Source of the DNA: Metellina segmentata
Taxonomy: Eukaryota; Arthropoda; Arachnida; Araneae; Tetragnathidae
Length of the DNA: 64,000 nt
Direction of reading: 5' to 3'
NCBI GenBank assembly: GCA_947359465.1
Contig: OX375876.1
Span: forward strand, 85,644,359-85,708,358
The notes beneath the pieces are model-generated. The model had not been told where the DNA came from. It saw nothing but the letters and a program-made list of their open reading frames with translations, and did not search any database. How positions within the stretch are numbered: the stretch's first letter is position 1; every line of letters starts with the position of its first letter. Shown one piece after another: positions 19,362 to 29,905 of the stretch. The position numbers and the translations under genes were made by a program.

Positions 19362-20660
19362 ATGGCTTTTCTACTAAAAGATTCTCCAGAATGTGTAAAA
19401 TCCGAGCTAGAATTATTCTCTTTACCTCCAACGCAAACTGTTATCGAGAGAGGTCAGTGGGTTGAATTTCATCCGTTAGCCAATGTTTCTGATGGAAGCC
19501 CTGTCGAATTCAATGTATCTGGAAGCGGAGACGAATATCTTGATTTATCACAGACTCAATTATATGTCAAAGCTAAAATTTTAAAAAGTGATGGCAAACC
19601 AATCACAGATGAAACTAAAGTAGGGCCTGTAAATCTATTTTTGCATTCCATGTTTTCCCAGGTGGATATCAGTTTAAATGAAAGACTTGTTTCTTCCAGT
19701 AATAACACTTATCCTTACAGAGCCATGATAGAAAAACTACTAAATCACGGTTATGATACTAAAACTTCCCAACTTTCTTCGGAACTGTTTTTTAAGGATA
19801 CCGCCGGTCGAATGAATGTTTTCGATTCGGCAGATACTGAGCCTAACGATGGATTCAATAAGCGGACAGAAATGTTCAAACTCAGTACATCGGTTGATAT
19901 GATTGGTCGATTACACTTGGATATGTTTCACCAAGAACGACTCCTTCTGAACATGGTAGATGTGAAAATTAAACTTATTCGTAGTAAACCGGAATTTTGT
20001 TTGCTGGGAGATGGTGAATTTAAAGTTTCCTTAGAACACGCTTCCTTATTTGTTCGTAAAGTGAGAGTCAGTCCAGGTGTTGTTATAGGACACGCAAAGA
20101 GTTTGGAAAAAGCAACAGCCAAATATCCCATTAACAGAGTACTCTGTAAAGCTTATTCCATTCCTGCAGGCAATATGAGTTTTGTTCAAGATAATATTTT
20201 TACGGGGCAGATGCCTAATCGTATCGTGATCGCCTGTGTTGATAATGACTCGTTCAATGGACACTATAAAAAGTCTCCCTTCGAATTCAAACATTACAAT
20301 ATCAATTTCATTGGAGTCTACGTGGATGGTCAACCCATACCTCATAACCCACTGCAACCAAATTTTGACAAAAATCAATTTGTTAGAGCATATCAGAACT
20401 TATTTACGAATACCGAAGACAGAGGCCTATACCTGTCAAGGTCAGAATTTTCGAAAGGTTATTCTTTATTTTGCTTTGATTTATCCCCAGATTTGTGTGA
20501 CGGTTCACATCTAAATCTTGTTCGTCATAGTAATTTAAGAATAGAAATTAAATTTGCCAACCCCTTACCACAAACAGTTTCATTGTTAGTCTATGCTGAG
20601 TTCGAAAACTTGATCGAAGTCAACAAAGCTCGAAATATACTCTATGATTTTGGAAACTGA
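19362..20660 (+). CDS. Major capsid protein (double jelly-roll)
   Basis: 432 aa from the ATG at 19362. The open frame extends upstream to 19260, but that part overlaps the preceding gene and reads as its antiframe, so I prefer 19362. Typical Polinton major capsid features: ECVKSELELFSLPPTQT at the start, DLSQTQLYVKAKI, NLFLHSMFSQVDISLN in the first jelly-roll, SPGVVIGHAKSLEKATAKYP in the second half, and C-terminal LVYAEFENLIEVN. The family forms hexon-like trimers of an icosahedral shell. Length is in the usual 400-500 aa range. TGA overlaps the ATG of the protease (TGATG), suggesting coupled translation. Confidence 0.93.
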   Translation: MAFLLKDSPECVKSELELFSLPPTQTVIERGQWVEFHPLANVSDGSPVEFNVSGSGDEYLDLSQTQLYVKAKILKSDGKPITDETKVGPVNLFLHSMFSQVDISLNERLVSSSNNTYPYRAMIEKLLNHGYDTKTSQLSSELFFKDTAGRMNVFDSADTEPNDGFNKRTEMFKLSTSVDMIGRLHLDMFHQERLLLNMVDVKIKLIRSKPEFCLLGDGEFKVSLEHASLFVRKVRVSPGVVIGHAKSLEKATAKYPINRVLCKAYSIPAGNMSFVQDNIFTGQMPNRIVIACVDNDSFNGHYKKSPFEFKHYNINFIGVYVDGQPIPHNPLQPNFDKNQFVRAYQNLFTNTEDRGLYLSRSEFSKGYSLFCFDLSPDLCDGSHLNLVRHSNLRIEIKFANPLPQTVSLLVYAEFENLIEVNKARNILYDFGN

Positions 20661-21127
20661 TGAATTCGTCAGACATTTATAAAATCTTATCTCGTGATCC
20701 TATATCGGCGAGATATTTCGTGGGTGTTTTTCCTTCGGACAAAATACCAAAAATTAGAAAGTTTCCCTCAGCTATGGTGTTGAATACCGATAAACATGAT
20801 GAAAAAGGAACTCATTGGCTTGCCGTTTACATGCAAGATAAAAACACTGTAGAATTTTTCGATTCCTATGGATTTCCTCCCGATGCATTTGGACAAGATG
20901 TAACAAGATTTATCAAGACTTTTCAGCATGTTCATTGGAACGAGGTTCTATTTCAAAGCTTAACATCTAACGTATGTGGACATTATTGCATTTATTTCGT
21001 TGTTAAACGATGTCAAGGATTATGTATGAAATTTATTCTTACTCAACTTAATGGGAAAAAAAATGACTTTAGAATGTTTCAGTTTGTCAAGAAAAGATAC
21101 GGTGTAACTATGGTTTTTAAAAAATAA
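20660..21127 (+). CDS. PRO: Adenain-like capsid maturation cysteine protease
   Basis: 155 aa. Adenovirus-protease (C5/Ulp1-like) family, which cleaves capsid precursors during maturation. The catalytic set is visible in order: H52 in GTHWLAVYM, D68 in FFDSYGFPP, Q99 in LFQSLTS and C106 in NVCGHYCIYF. Length is slightly short for the family (about 160-200) but all catalytic residues are present. The ATG overlaps the capsid stop by one base. AATAAA (21123-21128) overlaps its own stop codon. Confidence 0.93.
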   Translation: MNSSDIYKILSRDPISARYFVGVFPSDKIPKIRKFPSAMVLNTDKHDEKGTHWLAVYMQDKNTVEFFDSYGFPPDAFGQDVTRFIKTFQHVHWNEVLFQSLTSNVCGHYCIYFVVKRCQGLCMKFILTQLNGKKNDFRMFQFVKKRYGVTMVFKK

Positions 21128-21187
21128 AAGTTAGATTTTCAGTGATATTGTCTTCCATTGTTGTTATTTATTCTTTTTTTATAGAGT

Positions 21188-21195
21188 TATAAAAG
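21188..21195 (+). promoter_or_regulatory. TATA box upstream of the membrane/Cys-rich gene
   Basis: TATAAAAG, 80 bp before the ATG at 21268. Confidence 0.5.
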
Positions 21196-21267
21196 TGTTT
21201 CATTCGAGTGAAAGCATCATTTTATGAAATGTTTCTGACAAAATAAGACGTACAAAACAAAACAAAA

Positions 21268-21655
21268 ATGACCAACACAACCATACGAAATCTTTTAACA
21301 GCATTGCTTATAATTTCTTACATTGGTTTTTCTATATTTATTATTTGGACTTGTCTCTCTTAACTGGCCAAAACATGAATTATGCAGTTTAGCACAAAAT
21401 AAAACAACGCTGGAAATGTATAAAATTTACCAAAAAATTGATTCAGTGGGATTTATTAGATGCAACGAATTTTCCAATCTGTTCTTCAGTGACTCAGTTT
21501 GTGGGAAAACAATATGCGAGTGTGTTTACAATTCTTTGAATGTCTTTGAAAACCACTGCTTGGAATTTACTCAAAATATTGTCGATTCAATCAGCGAGTG
21601 TGAGCTCGTGGCACGCACAATTAAAGGTTGCACAGATATTGTCTGTAAAGTATAA
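21268..21655 (+). pseudogene. Small membrane-anchored Cys-rich protein, apparently frame-split
   Basis: An ATG at 21268 opens 31 codons ending at 21363 with a strong hydrophobic segment (LLTALLIISYIGFSIFIIW), a signal anchor. A second open frame, from after the TAA at 21311 to 21655, overlaps it in another frame and has no ATG until its residue 32. It begins hydrophobic and continues with about nine cysteines, e.g. FIRCNEF, VCGKTICECVY, ENHCLEF, ISECEL, KGCTDIVCKV. One indel in the T-rich overlap (21323-21345), or an unseen splice, would explain both. The layout suggests a type II membrane or virion-surface protein. I do not recognise the family. This is the only damaged-looking gene in the element. 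Confidence 0.5.
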
Positions 21656-21658
21656 AAG
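21651..21658 (+). promoter_or_regulatory. TATA box overlapping the Cys-rich frame's stop codon
   Basis: TATAAAAG includes the stop TAA (21653-21655) and lies 43 bp before the ATPase ATG. Confidence 0.6.
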
Positions 21659-21693
21659 TCAAAGCTTTTTAAAAACTAAACACATATTGGAAT

Positions 21694-22305
21694 ATGGAGC
21701 TCCCTAAGCTTGTTCATCCTTCTACATGTCTTCTCAGCGGTCCTACAGGTTCAGGAAAAACAGTATTCGTGAAGAAACTATTAGAGTATAAAATGTTTAA
21801 TCCAATGCCTACACATATTATCTACTGCTACGGAAGTTATCAGCCACTTTTTAATTCAATGAAAAATGTAATGTTTGAAGAAGGTTTACCCCCTAATCTA
21901 AATTCCGTTCGAAATGCTTTAATTATTATAGACGATTTGATGACAGAGTTAGCCAGTGATACTCGTTTAAGTAACCTTTTTACGAAAGGAAGTCATCATA
22001 GAAATATTTCAATTATTTTTATAACCCAAAATTTTTTTCATCAAGGCAAAGAAATGAGAAATATTCATTTAAATTCACATTACGTAGTTTTATACAAAAA
22101 TCCAAGGGATAGAAGTCAAATTCTGCATTTAGCAAGACAAATGTTTCCCAGGAAAATAAAAGCTTTTCAAGAAATTTTTGAAGATGCTACCTCAAAGCCC
22201 TTTAGTTATTTGCTCATTGACTTACGACCCGATACGATTGAACGGTTACGATTACGTTCAGGAATCTTTCCTGGTGATAAACATTTAGTGTATGAACCTC
22301 GTTAA
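21694..22305 (+). CDS. ATP: Genome-packaging ATPase (FtsK/HerA, A32-like)
   Basis: 203 aa. P-loop ATPase of the A32/FtsK-HerA type that drives DNA into capsids. Walker A is LLSGPTGSGKTVFVKKLL (residues about 13-30); Walker B is ALIIIDDLM (about 75-83). A C-terminal sensor block reads SIIFITQNFFHQGKEMRNI, the conserved 'TQN.F..GK..R.I' of Polinton ATPases, and the tail has SYLLIDLRPDT. Length is typical (200-250). Complete, with its own TATA box. Confidence 0.95.
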   Translation: MELPKLVHPSTCLLSGPTGSGKTVFVKKLLEYKMFNPMPTHIIYCYGSYQPLFNSMKNVMFEEGLPPNLNSVRNALIIIDDLMTELASDTRLSNLFTKGSHHRNISIIFITQNFFHQGKEMRNIHLNSHYVVLYKNPRDRSQILHLARQMFPRKIKAFQEIFEDATSKPFSYLLIDLRPDTIERLRLRSGIFPGDKHLVYEPR

Positions 22306-22401
22306 GTCATCTACTATTTATGTGAAAAGATAAGATTTTTTTTAAAAAGAAAAGTCTGAGTTCGAGACATTATAAGCTTAGACTTTCCCCCCAAGATCAA
22401 A

Positions 22402-22409
22402 TATAAAAC
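22402..22409 (+). promoter_or_regulatory. TATA box before the basic small protein
   Basis: TATAAAAC, 44 bp before the ATG at 22446; the spacing matches the ATPase promoter. Confidence 0.5.
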
Positions 22410-22445
22410 ATAGTGTGCAAGCAAAAGAAATCATTTCTATTCAGT

Positions 22446-22796
22446 ATGCCTTCTCAGAAGGATGTGGAATATTTGAAACTATTACAAAAAAAACGAAGAA
22501 AAACGAATGTGTTGAAAATTTGTCCAAACAGTCTCATCAAATCAGTTTGTGAATGTGTATTAAATATTCTGAAGGGAAATCTTCCTGTCAGTAAGCGTAC
22601 CAAGAATAGACTAGTTCCTTTCAAAAAAACTTTGAGAACACTCGCTGCGAAAAGAGTTCCTCTTTATAGGAAAAGACGTCTTTTGGTACAAAAAGGTGAC
22701 GGATTTTTATCCTTTCTCATTCCTATATACTGCCTTAACTGTCTTATCATCTCTTATCCATGGAACATAGCAAAAAGTTTGCATTGGTATCACTAG
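22446..22796 (+). CDS. Small basic Polinton protein with hydrophobic tail
   Basis: 116 aa from ATG 22446 (MPSQKDVEYL); the frame is open to a GTG at 22413, but the ATG is the plausible start. Features: VLKICPNSLIKSVCECVLNI, a basic middle (KRTKNRLVPFKKTLRTLA), then RKRRLLVQKGDGFLSFLIP near the C-terminus. The 'KR.LLVQKGG.L..LL' signature recurs in Polinton and adintovirus-like elements and is often compared with adenovirus pX. Function unknown; a DNA-condensing or membrane-active capsid component is inference. Its last 37 nt overlap the next gene. Confidence 0.75.
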   Translation: MPSQKDVEYLKLLQKKRRKTNVLKICPNSLIKSVCECVLNILKGNLPVSKRTKNRLVPFKKTLRTLAAKRVPLYRKRRLLVQKGDGFLSFLIPIYCLNCLIISYPWNIAKSLHWYH

Positions 22797-23347
22797 ACCG
22801 TATGCAAGAATTTGAAGAAGATCATCTAAGTGAATTAGATAAACAGATTCAAAACATTTTGAAAAAGAAAATAAGGGACGATGACAAAGTGAAGTTATAC
22901 AATCAAATATTACAAAAATACGTTACATTCCCAAATTTGAATGTTGTTAATCAATTCGACGAGAAACTTCCACTGAAAGACACTGTAAACCATATTGACA
23001 TAGAAAATAGGATCCTGGATTCAGTTCCTGTGAAACATAAAGATACTGCTACAAAAATTATAGACTTTCTAAAGTTACAAGATATTTCCTGGAATAATAA
23101 GAGAGAACTTGTGCTAAATAAAGAAGAAATTCCTGGTTCAGATGTTGTACAACTTTTGAATTTTCTGTTAAGAAACAGAGTTCGAAAACCAGTGGCCTTT
23201 GAACAGTTTAAGGAAGTACTGACATCAAGAAATTTTCCTCAAGAATTTGTGAAAAATACTTATTTAACTGATGTGAAATCCATGTATGCAAAACCAAAAA
23301 GAGAAAAGAAAAGAAAATTATCTTTGAACAAATGGCTGAATTTGTAA
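22760..23347 (+). CDS. Conserved Polinton protein of unknown function, 195 aa
   Basis: 195 aa, charged and mostly alpha-helical by composition (DHLSELDKQIQNILKKKIRDDDK at the start suggests a helix-rich head). The central block (ATKIIDFLKLQDISWNNKRE, then LVLNKEEIPGSDVVQLLNFLLRN) resembles a segment recurring next to the packaging genes of Polintons and related transcripts ('I.W...G.L......I.GS.I..L'). No catalytic motif. The C-terminus is basic (KPKREKKRKLSLNKW). It overlaps the preceding frame, so it is probably translated from the same transcript or from a promoter inside it (TATATAC at about 22725). AATAAA at 23362. Confidence 0.7.
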   Translation: MEHSKKFALVSLDRMQEFEEDHLSELDKQIQNILKKKIRDDDKVKLYNQILQKYVTFPNLNVVNQFDEKLPLKDTVNHIDIENRILDSVPVKHKDTATKIIDFLKLQDISWNNKRELVLNKEEIPGSDVVQLLNFLLRNRVRKPVAFEQFKEVLTSRNFPQEFVKNTYLTDVKSMYAKPKREKKRKLSLNKWLNL

Positions 23348-23361
23348 TATCTTGGATAGAT

Positions 23362-23367
23362 AATAAA
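23362..23367 (+). terminator. Polyadenylation signal for the plus-strand gene block
   Basis: AATAAA 15 bp after the last plus-strand stop codon. Confidence 0.5.
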
Positions 23368-23836
23368 AAAATTTAATTGATGACTTTTTATAATTTTTTT
23401 CTAACATGTCTTCAAACTACCATGCTCATATATATAAAATTTTCATGTTTATTTATTTTATACACTTTTATTTTTATTTATTTTATACACTTTTTATTTG
23501 TATACATTTTTATTTTTATTACTTTTTTCCTACAGAAAAAAAAGCATTAGAAGGTAAATAGTATTTTAAATTGAAATATAGATATATATACATAATTTTT
23601 TCCCCAAAAAATAGGTGAATGTACTATAAAAGAAAGACAACAAGGTAAAATGATAGAAAAAAAATTTATTTTGTTTTCAAATAATCTTAAACTTTTCCAG
23701 AAAGCAAAATATTTCGTGATATAAAGTAACACATACATGTTTCATTAGAATTAAAATATGTGTAAAAAATATATATACATATATGTATATAAATATACAT
23801 ATATAAACACACATAACCCCACTTTTATCAGTTTTC
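23368..23836. other. Convergence zone between plus- and minus-strand genes
   Basis: Very AT-rich with TTTATTTTATACACTTTT repeats at about 23450-23500 and a TATA-rich run at about 23765-23810. A minus-strand AATAAA lies at 23665-23670, probably serving the polymerase gene. No coding frame supported. Confidence 0.6.
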
Positions 23837-24798
23837 TCAATACCCATATGGAAGTGTTGTCATATCGGGTTTCAATACTCTCTTTGTGTATACTGTTCTA
23901 TACATTTTGGTTTCTTCCTTATTTACAATCCGTCGTCGTTTTGCATCAAGGCATATCTTTGAAGGGTTGTGAATAGGAATACTGGCCTGAGGATCCATAC
24001 TGCAAACTAACTCCTGCACTGATTGAAAATTCAGAATTTGTGCATTTCTGAAGTTCAGAGTGAAACCCCTGATTTTGCAACATGTCTTTCCGGCTGTCGT
24101 CTCATATGCATAATTTTTTGGACCACCTGCAAAAAAAAAAAAATAAGTGATAAAATTCTGTGGACATAAGGTAAATAAACAAATTCATTTTGAAAGAAGT
24201 CGTAGAAAAAAATAATAATTCAATCATTTATTTCATTTGATAGTGTACTTTTTTTTTCCAAAAAACAAAACAAAAAAAAAATATATATATATAAATATAC
24301 TAACCAGACACAAATGTAGAGATCACGTCTCCATCTAATTCGTCAGTGAAATCGCCTAGGAAGTTTCCAAGTGGAGGGTCATTGGTCCCGTCACTGGCGT
24401 ATATGATGGAGTCTGTGTCGTGGTACAAAACAGCTTTGTCCAGCTTTTCCATTTCGCTGTACAATTTCAACCTAGCCCATGCTGTAGTGAAGGCAGCCAG
24501 AAAAACATTCGTTGCACTGTCTTGGGGGACAAACTCCTGAGTCATATCAAAATGAATGGCTGCTGTTTCGTCAGTGCAGAAGTAAATGTCTTTAACCTGA
24601 ATACAAAAAATTAAATATTAGTAATATACTTTTTTTTTTCGTTTTCATGTTTAATTGAATGGTTAAAGATGCGTACGTTTTTCTTTTGGTCCGCTAGGAT
24701 TTTGTTAAAATCAGACACTGTATTCACATAACACAGTTGACTTTTGTTGATATTCATACCCCATCTGTAAATAACATATGACAGAATAATAATATAGT

Positions 24799-24829
<31 letters not shown>

Positions 24830-27800
24830 CGAGAGATTAAGGAATTAATATTTTTGTCTTTACAAGATCAGGTCTTTACCTTCCCCAGAAACTGTTAAGG
24901 GCTAATTTTGCTACTTGTCTTCTGCCCGGGTTTCGATCAATTTTGGACGCATCCAACTTCACACCTTCCCTCTTTTCATATTGGTGTATGTATTCTGCAC
25001 GTTTTTCTGGTGTATTACACTCCGTAGGCCATCCACTACTCTCTTGCTTAATCTTTAGGAAGAGATCTATATAAGATCGAAACAGAGAGTCTGAGGATTC
25101 CTTGAAATGGTACACCTCGAAAATCTATTAGGGGAAAAAAAGAAAAGAAGGAAGAAGAGAAAAAATGTAAATTTCCTTTTCGCAAAAACTTTTCTAAGCT
25201 GAAAAAAATATATATATTATATCTTACATTCGTGACTTGATACCCTTTCCGTACAGCCACCTTTATCTCTTCAGATACCCATGTCCCAATAAGCGCACGT
25301 TCTTCCTCGGAGTGCAGACAGGGGCTCTTCTGCATATTTTCGGTGCAGCAACGACAAAGCGGAAACATTAATTTTCCGTTGCACCGTAGGGGAAGGACTG
25401 GAAGGTATAAACCTCTAGGAGGCAAAACCCGACATTTTATTAAACCAAAGTAGTTTTCAATATCCTCAAAATCCTCAGTTATTATTTCAGGATGACCGAG
25501 AGGATAACGACAATATTTGTTCACCTAGCAAATTAAAAAAAAAAAGAGCACTTGCAATGAAAATGAAAAAGTACAGCACGATAGAATACAATAAAAAAAG
25601 TAATTTACAGAATCTTTTGTACTATAAAGAAAAAAGTGATAAGAATATATTTACCCAGGGATACAAGGATGTAAAATCTACATACTTAGTCCGACCCTCA
25701 TAGTATAATGTTAGAGCATTTGTTCTTCCTCCAAAAAATGCATCTCGTGGATCAAGCCGATCTTGTAGTGTATGTTGCGTTAAAAAGGCTATCAAAGAAG
25801 CGTCTTCTTTTTTTTGGAATCTAAACTCATGCTCCCACTTTTCAACAACCCGAAATCCCTTCTCTCGAAGAAAGGCTGTGGTCTTTTTGGTCTTTTCATG
25901 CAAGCATCCCATTGTTGAACCATTTAAAGGATTCACAGTGTCGGAATCATAGCAAGAGAGACAGCCGTGATAAAAACATCCCTAAGAAGAAGAAAAATCG
26001 AAAAAAGAAAATAATAAAATATGCAAAACAAATTCTATTTTTAACTGTTAAATACAGAAGAAAATAATAACATTGTTTTCCAAAACATACGTACATGAAA
26101 CTGAAAGATGGTATTAGTATTTTCCTCATAACCATCTACAGAAATTCCATGGATTTTTTTCTCACCCAAGCCATTCAAAGCATGTTGAATGCTTATGCCC
26201 TCCGTCTCAGTAACAAAATCCAACCATCGAATTCCCTCACAACTATAGTTTGTATGATTGCTGTATCCATTTACAGGAACCATGGCAATGTTTCCTGCTT
26301 TAATGTGTTGTGATCTATAAATAGCCATACAGGTTGAGGCAATAGTGAGATAACTGAAAGATAAAAAAATAAAATAAAAAATGTGCATTTGGAATACATA
26401 TGGTAAATGTCGATGACTTTTTAAAATATTTATTAAAATAAAATTATATTTACCAGAAGGGGTCGACTCCAGTGATTTCCAAAAATTGTTCTCTAAATTC
26501 CAGGCTGCATCGTCTAAGAATATCAACGTCCGACCTTGAATAAAAAATAAAAAATTAAAAAATCCATATGATTGAATAACATACAGTCTTTAAAAACATA
26601 CAATCAATAAAATATACCTGCAGTAGGATACCATTTCCTCCTGAAAGTCAAAAGTGTCCCTCTCGTGCTCTTTATGCCACGTCAAGAATGCTGAACGGCC
26701 AGACGATGACATGCTGTCCGGATTGTAAAAGTGGGCAGCTGGTAATAGTCCTCTATAATTTTGATTTTCAGGCGTATTGAAAAGATGAGGAAAATATCCT
26801 TTTCTTAATTCTTCTAGTCCAAAGCATGCAGGCAATTTAGACAGCGACATAGGCAGAAAGTTGAAAGAATCGATAATTCTTATGTTCAGGGACTTATGCC
26901 TAATCATCATTACCTTTGATCCATTCGGAATCACATCTGGAGGCGTACCTTGCTCCAAAAGCCAGGCCATGATAAACTGACCATCAAAACTTTAAAAAAA
27001 ATGTATGTTATATATTCAAATACGTTATCTTAAAATATTGTGATAAACTGACTTTCACATCTTTTTTTAATGTATGTTACATGTATGTTAGACATTCACA
27101 GATAGGTTAACTTAAATTATTAGTATATTTAATTAACAATCAAGTTATGTAGTAGAACACCAGAAAAAAAAATTGTTTTAGTCTTATAATAATAAAATTT
27201 TTTTTACCCTTTCATATTGTGGGCAATGACAGTATACCCCTTGTGTTCATCTGTGAAAAGCCATGAACAAAACTCTCTGCATGCCGTGTATCCTCCAAAA
27301 CTTCTTTCACCGCCATCAGCATACTGCATCACCGCAAAGTTAACCAAATGTTCCCCCGTTGATTGATCTGTTTCGAAGTCAAAGAAAATGATCTTATCCG
27401 AGGATTTCTTGACCTCCACGATGGGCAGAAAACAGCGATGCTCCGTGGCTACTTCAAATTTTCCACAGGCCGGACATTTAACTGTACCGCAACGATGGTT
27501 TTCCATTGGGCAATGACGCCGTAGTATGACCCTACAGCAGTCCCTACATTGGTACATCTAAGTAGGAAAAAATAAATTTTAATACTATATAAAACTAGCT
27601 AATGACAACTAAAGAAATAATAATACAGTTTAGAAATAAACAATTACTCTATCACACAACGAAAGCTGTTGCCTTCCTGGCTTTGCCTTGTGAGAGCGGT
27701 AACAGGCTTCCGATTGGCATAATCTATTACAATCGAAACACCTTACAGGCCCATCTTTCTCACAGGATTGTCTCAAGCAAACGTGACAAGCATTCGCACA

Positions 27801-28073
27801 TCTGTGATCTTGAATGTTCCTGTATGGTTTTTCACAGCGCTCACAGTAATAGCTGGAGCCGTAGAATCCCATCAAGCTCTTTATGACATCATAGTGGTCA
27901 CCATGAAGCCATAAATTTACTCTTCGGGGTTTATCGGGTCCCTTATAGGAAATCTAAAATAAAGAAATACACATTACAAAATCCAAAAAATAGGCCTTGT
28001 AATAAAAAAAAAAACTAATAATTATCCTGAAATACAAAAAAAAAACTTTTAATATAAAATTAAATTATCGCAA

Positions 28074-28115
<42 letters not shown>

Positions 28116-29330
28116 CAAGAACACAAGAATTTCTAAAAAAAAAATGTAACAAAAGTCTTAAAAAATAATAAAAAATGAAGAAATGTTGGTGGATCAGGGC
28201 GTCATCAGGGAGGAGCCTGACCCAAACAACATAAAATGGTGTTTTCTACATATGAGCAGCATTAGGCTGAAAAAATTGCTCATACACTCCCCCAAACACC
28301 ACCAAAAATCAAGTAAAACAAAAACAGAACAAAATACCAAAACATAGCAGGAATAGAACGAAATGAAACCCGAAGCCGCAGCTTATGTGTGTGTTATGTT
28401 ATTTTGTATATTGTATGTTGTTATTATATATATATATATACATAAATATATATATATTTTTTGAAACAAAAAAAAATGCAACATTTGAATCTACCTTATT
28501 TAAACATTGAACTGAAATAACGGCCACTTGAATATCAAGGTGTTCTTCAAAAAGAGCTATTTCTTGAAATGTACATGGGCCGAGGGGTACACCTGCGGCT
28601 TCATGTAACTCTCTAGCTTTTTTTAAAAGTGCAGGCCTTCTTTTATCTTTCAATGAATTGATAAGGGCCTTATTTTCTTCCAGATGGGCCAAAGCATATA
28701 CAATTGCCTTGGCACAACACAGTCCTTCGTCGTCAGAAGGGATTGCCAATACTGACCTTTTCTGTAGTCTATCGATTTCAACGTTTACAATTTTCCTTGC
28801 ACCACCACCGCCCAACTCTCTTCTCACTGTGATTACGTCGACATGGAATCCTGAATCCATGGCAATTTCTTCCTTGGACTGCAAAACCTTTAATACGGAC
28901 GCCAGAACCTTTTCCACAGTGAAGTTCGAAACTGGCATCAGCTCAGTGGAGATGGGTTTATCCAAACCAACTGCTTGAATGTATGCCCTAATCAGGTCAT
29001 GACCTCTCAAATCTTCCGTCGCCCGTTGAATGATACGTTCAAATATCCGCCTGACAAGCTGCGCAGTTGCACGAAGAGGGTCTCGACTCAAGTGTTCTGG
29101 AATATTTTCCTGATTAACTCTAGCACGAAACGTCATCTCTTGTGAATCGTACTTTTTATTTTTACGGGTAGAAACCTTCTCAATAATTATGGCGTTCTCC
29201 AGCTGCAAAAAAAAAAAATTATTAGGCAAAATATGCATACATCAATGAAAACAAAATACTAACAAAAAAAATGCATACTTACCATATTTGAAGATGAATC
29301 ATCACTTTGTTGAGACTTTGGGTAATCCAT
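23837..29330 (-). CDS. POLB: Protein-primed family B DNA polymerase, 13 exons
   Basis: Exons, 5' to 3': 29330-29283, 29202-28495, 27953-27648, 27557-27208, 26989-26618, 26534-26454, 26353-26095, 25981-25655, 25524-25228, 25124-24880, 24764-24677, 24596-24305, 24126-23837. All 12 introns are GT-AG (80-541 bp), every phase closes, 3,663 nt, 1,220 aa. It replicates the element by protein priming. Visible: Cys/His cluster (YYCERCEKPYRNIQDHRC, residues about 285-302), Exo I IIFFDFETD (about 411-419), Exo II VIAHNMKG (about 463-470), the HLFNTPENQNY block, Pol motif A DFTSLYP (about 810), motif B KLALNSFWG (about 989-997), motif C YHDTDS (about 1085-1090) and SGGPKNYAYE. Residues 17-252 are an N-terminal extension I cannot assign. 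Start is the first ATG, 85 bp inside the right TIR; no TATA box. Ends of exon 5 are uncertain by 2 nt. Confidence 0.93.
27954..28494 (-). other. Largest polymerase intron, with TA microsatellites
   Basis: 541-bp intron 2. Contains (TA)n at about 28078-28111 and about 28428-28458 and a less AT-rich stretch (28180-28390) with no coding signal. Donor GTAGAT at 28494, acceptor TTTTAG at 27954. Confidence 0.75.
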
Positions 29331-29686
29331 TTTAACACACGTTAGAAAAGATCTGCTAAGAGCTAAGCTTTAAGGAGTCAGGTAAGAAAATGTACTTGTA
29401 TGTAAATGTACTTGGACAGTAGAGTATTGACACGATCAGTAAAACAACATCCCTAAAAAAAGTATCGTTGCCACTAAATTCCAACTAAGAGTACTCCACC
29501 AATCACAGAAGCTTTAATAATCAGGGAGGTGCCCACATCTTATCAACAACCAATAGCAAAACACCATTCAGCTTGAAAGTAACTCAACTCTACCACCGGT
29601 TGACATGAAGTGAAATGATCATGCTTTACTGCAATAAAAAAAAAATTTATGACCGCTATCGTGTCCAAACAAGACAACTATCGTTG

Positions 29687-29736
29687 ATACATGCTTAAAC
29701 ATGTCCAGACATGTTCAGACATGATCAAACATGTTC
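29687..29736 (-). promoter_or_regulatory. CATG decamer array in right TIR
   Basis: Inverted copy of 15242-15291, all five decamers retained; about 355 bp upstream of the polymerase start codon. Confidence 0.5.
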
Positions 29737-29818
29737 AGGCAAGTAGTCTGACATCACACAGTTACCATTTTCCCAAAGAAAGATTTCATTCACATAATTA
29801 AATCTCTGTAGCTGAGCA

Positions 29819-29905
29819 GGTATTCGCGGCCGAACGGTTATAATCACTGAATTAACCCTCGGACGCGAGTACTTTTGTACTAAGTTCAAACCCCACCAAA
29901 ATACC
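29819..29905 (+). other. tRNA-like sequence in right TIR
   Basis: Identical layout to 15073-15159 in opposite orientation: GGTATT...AATACC ends, A-box-like CGGCCGAACGG, B-box AGTTCAAACCC. Not convincing as a functional tRNA because internal stems pair poorly. Confidence 0.4.

Noticed and set aside
28658..28978. 106-codon plus-strand frame inside the polymerase gene
   Set aside because: Antisense of polymerase exon 2.
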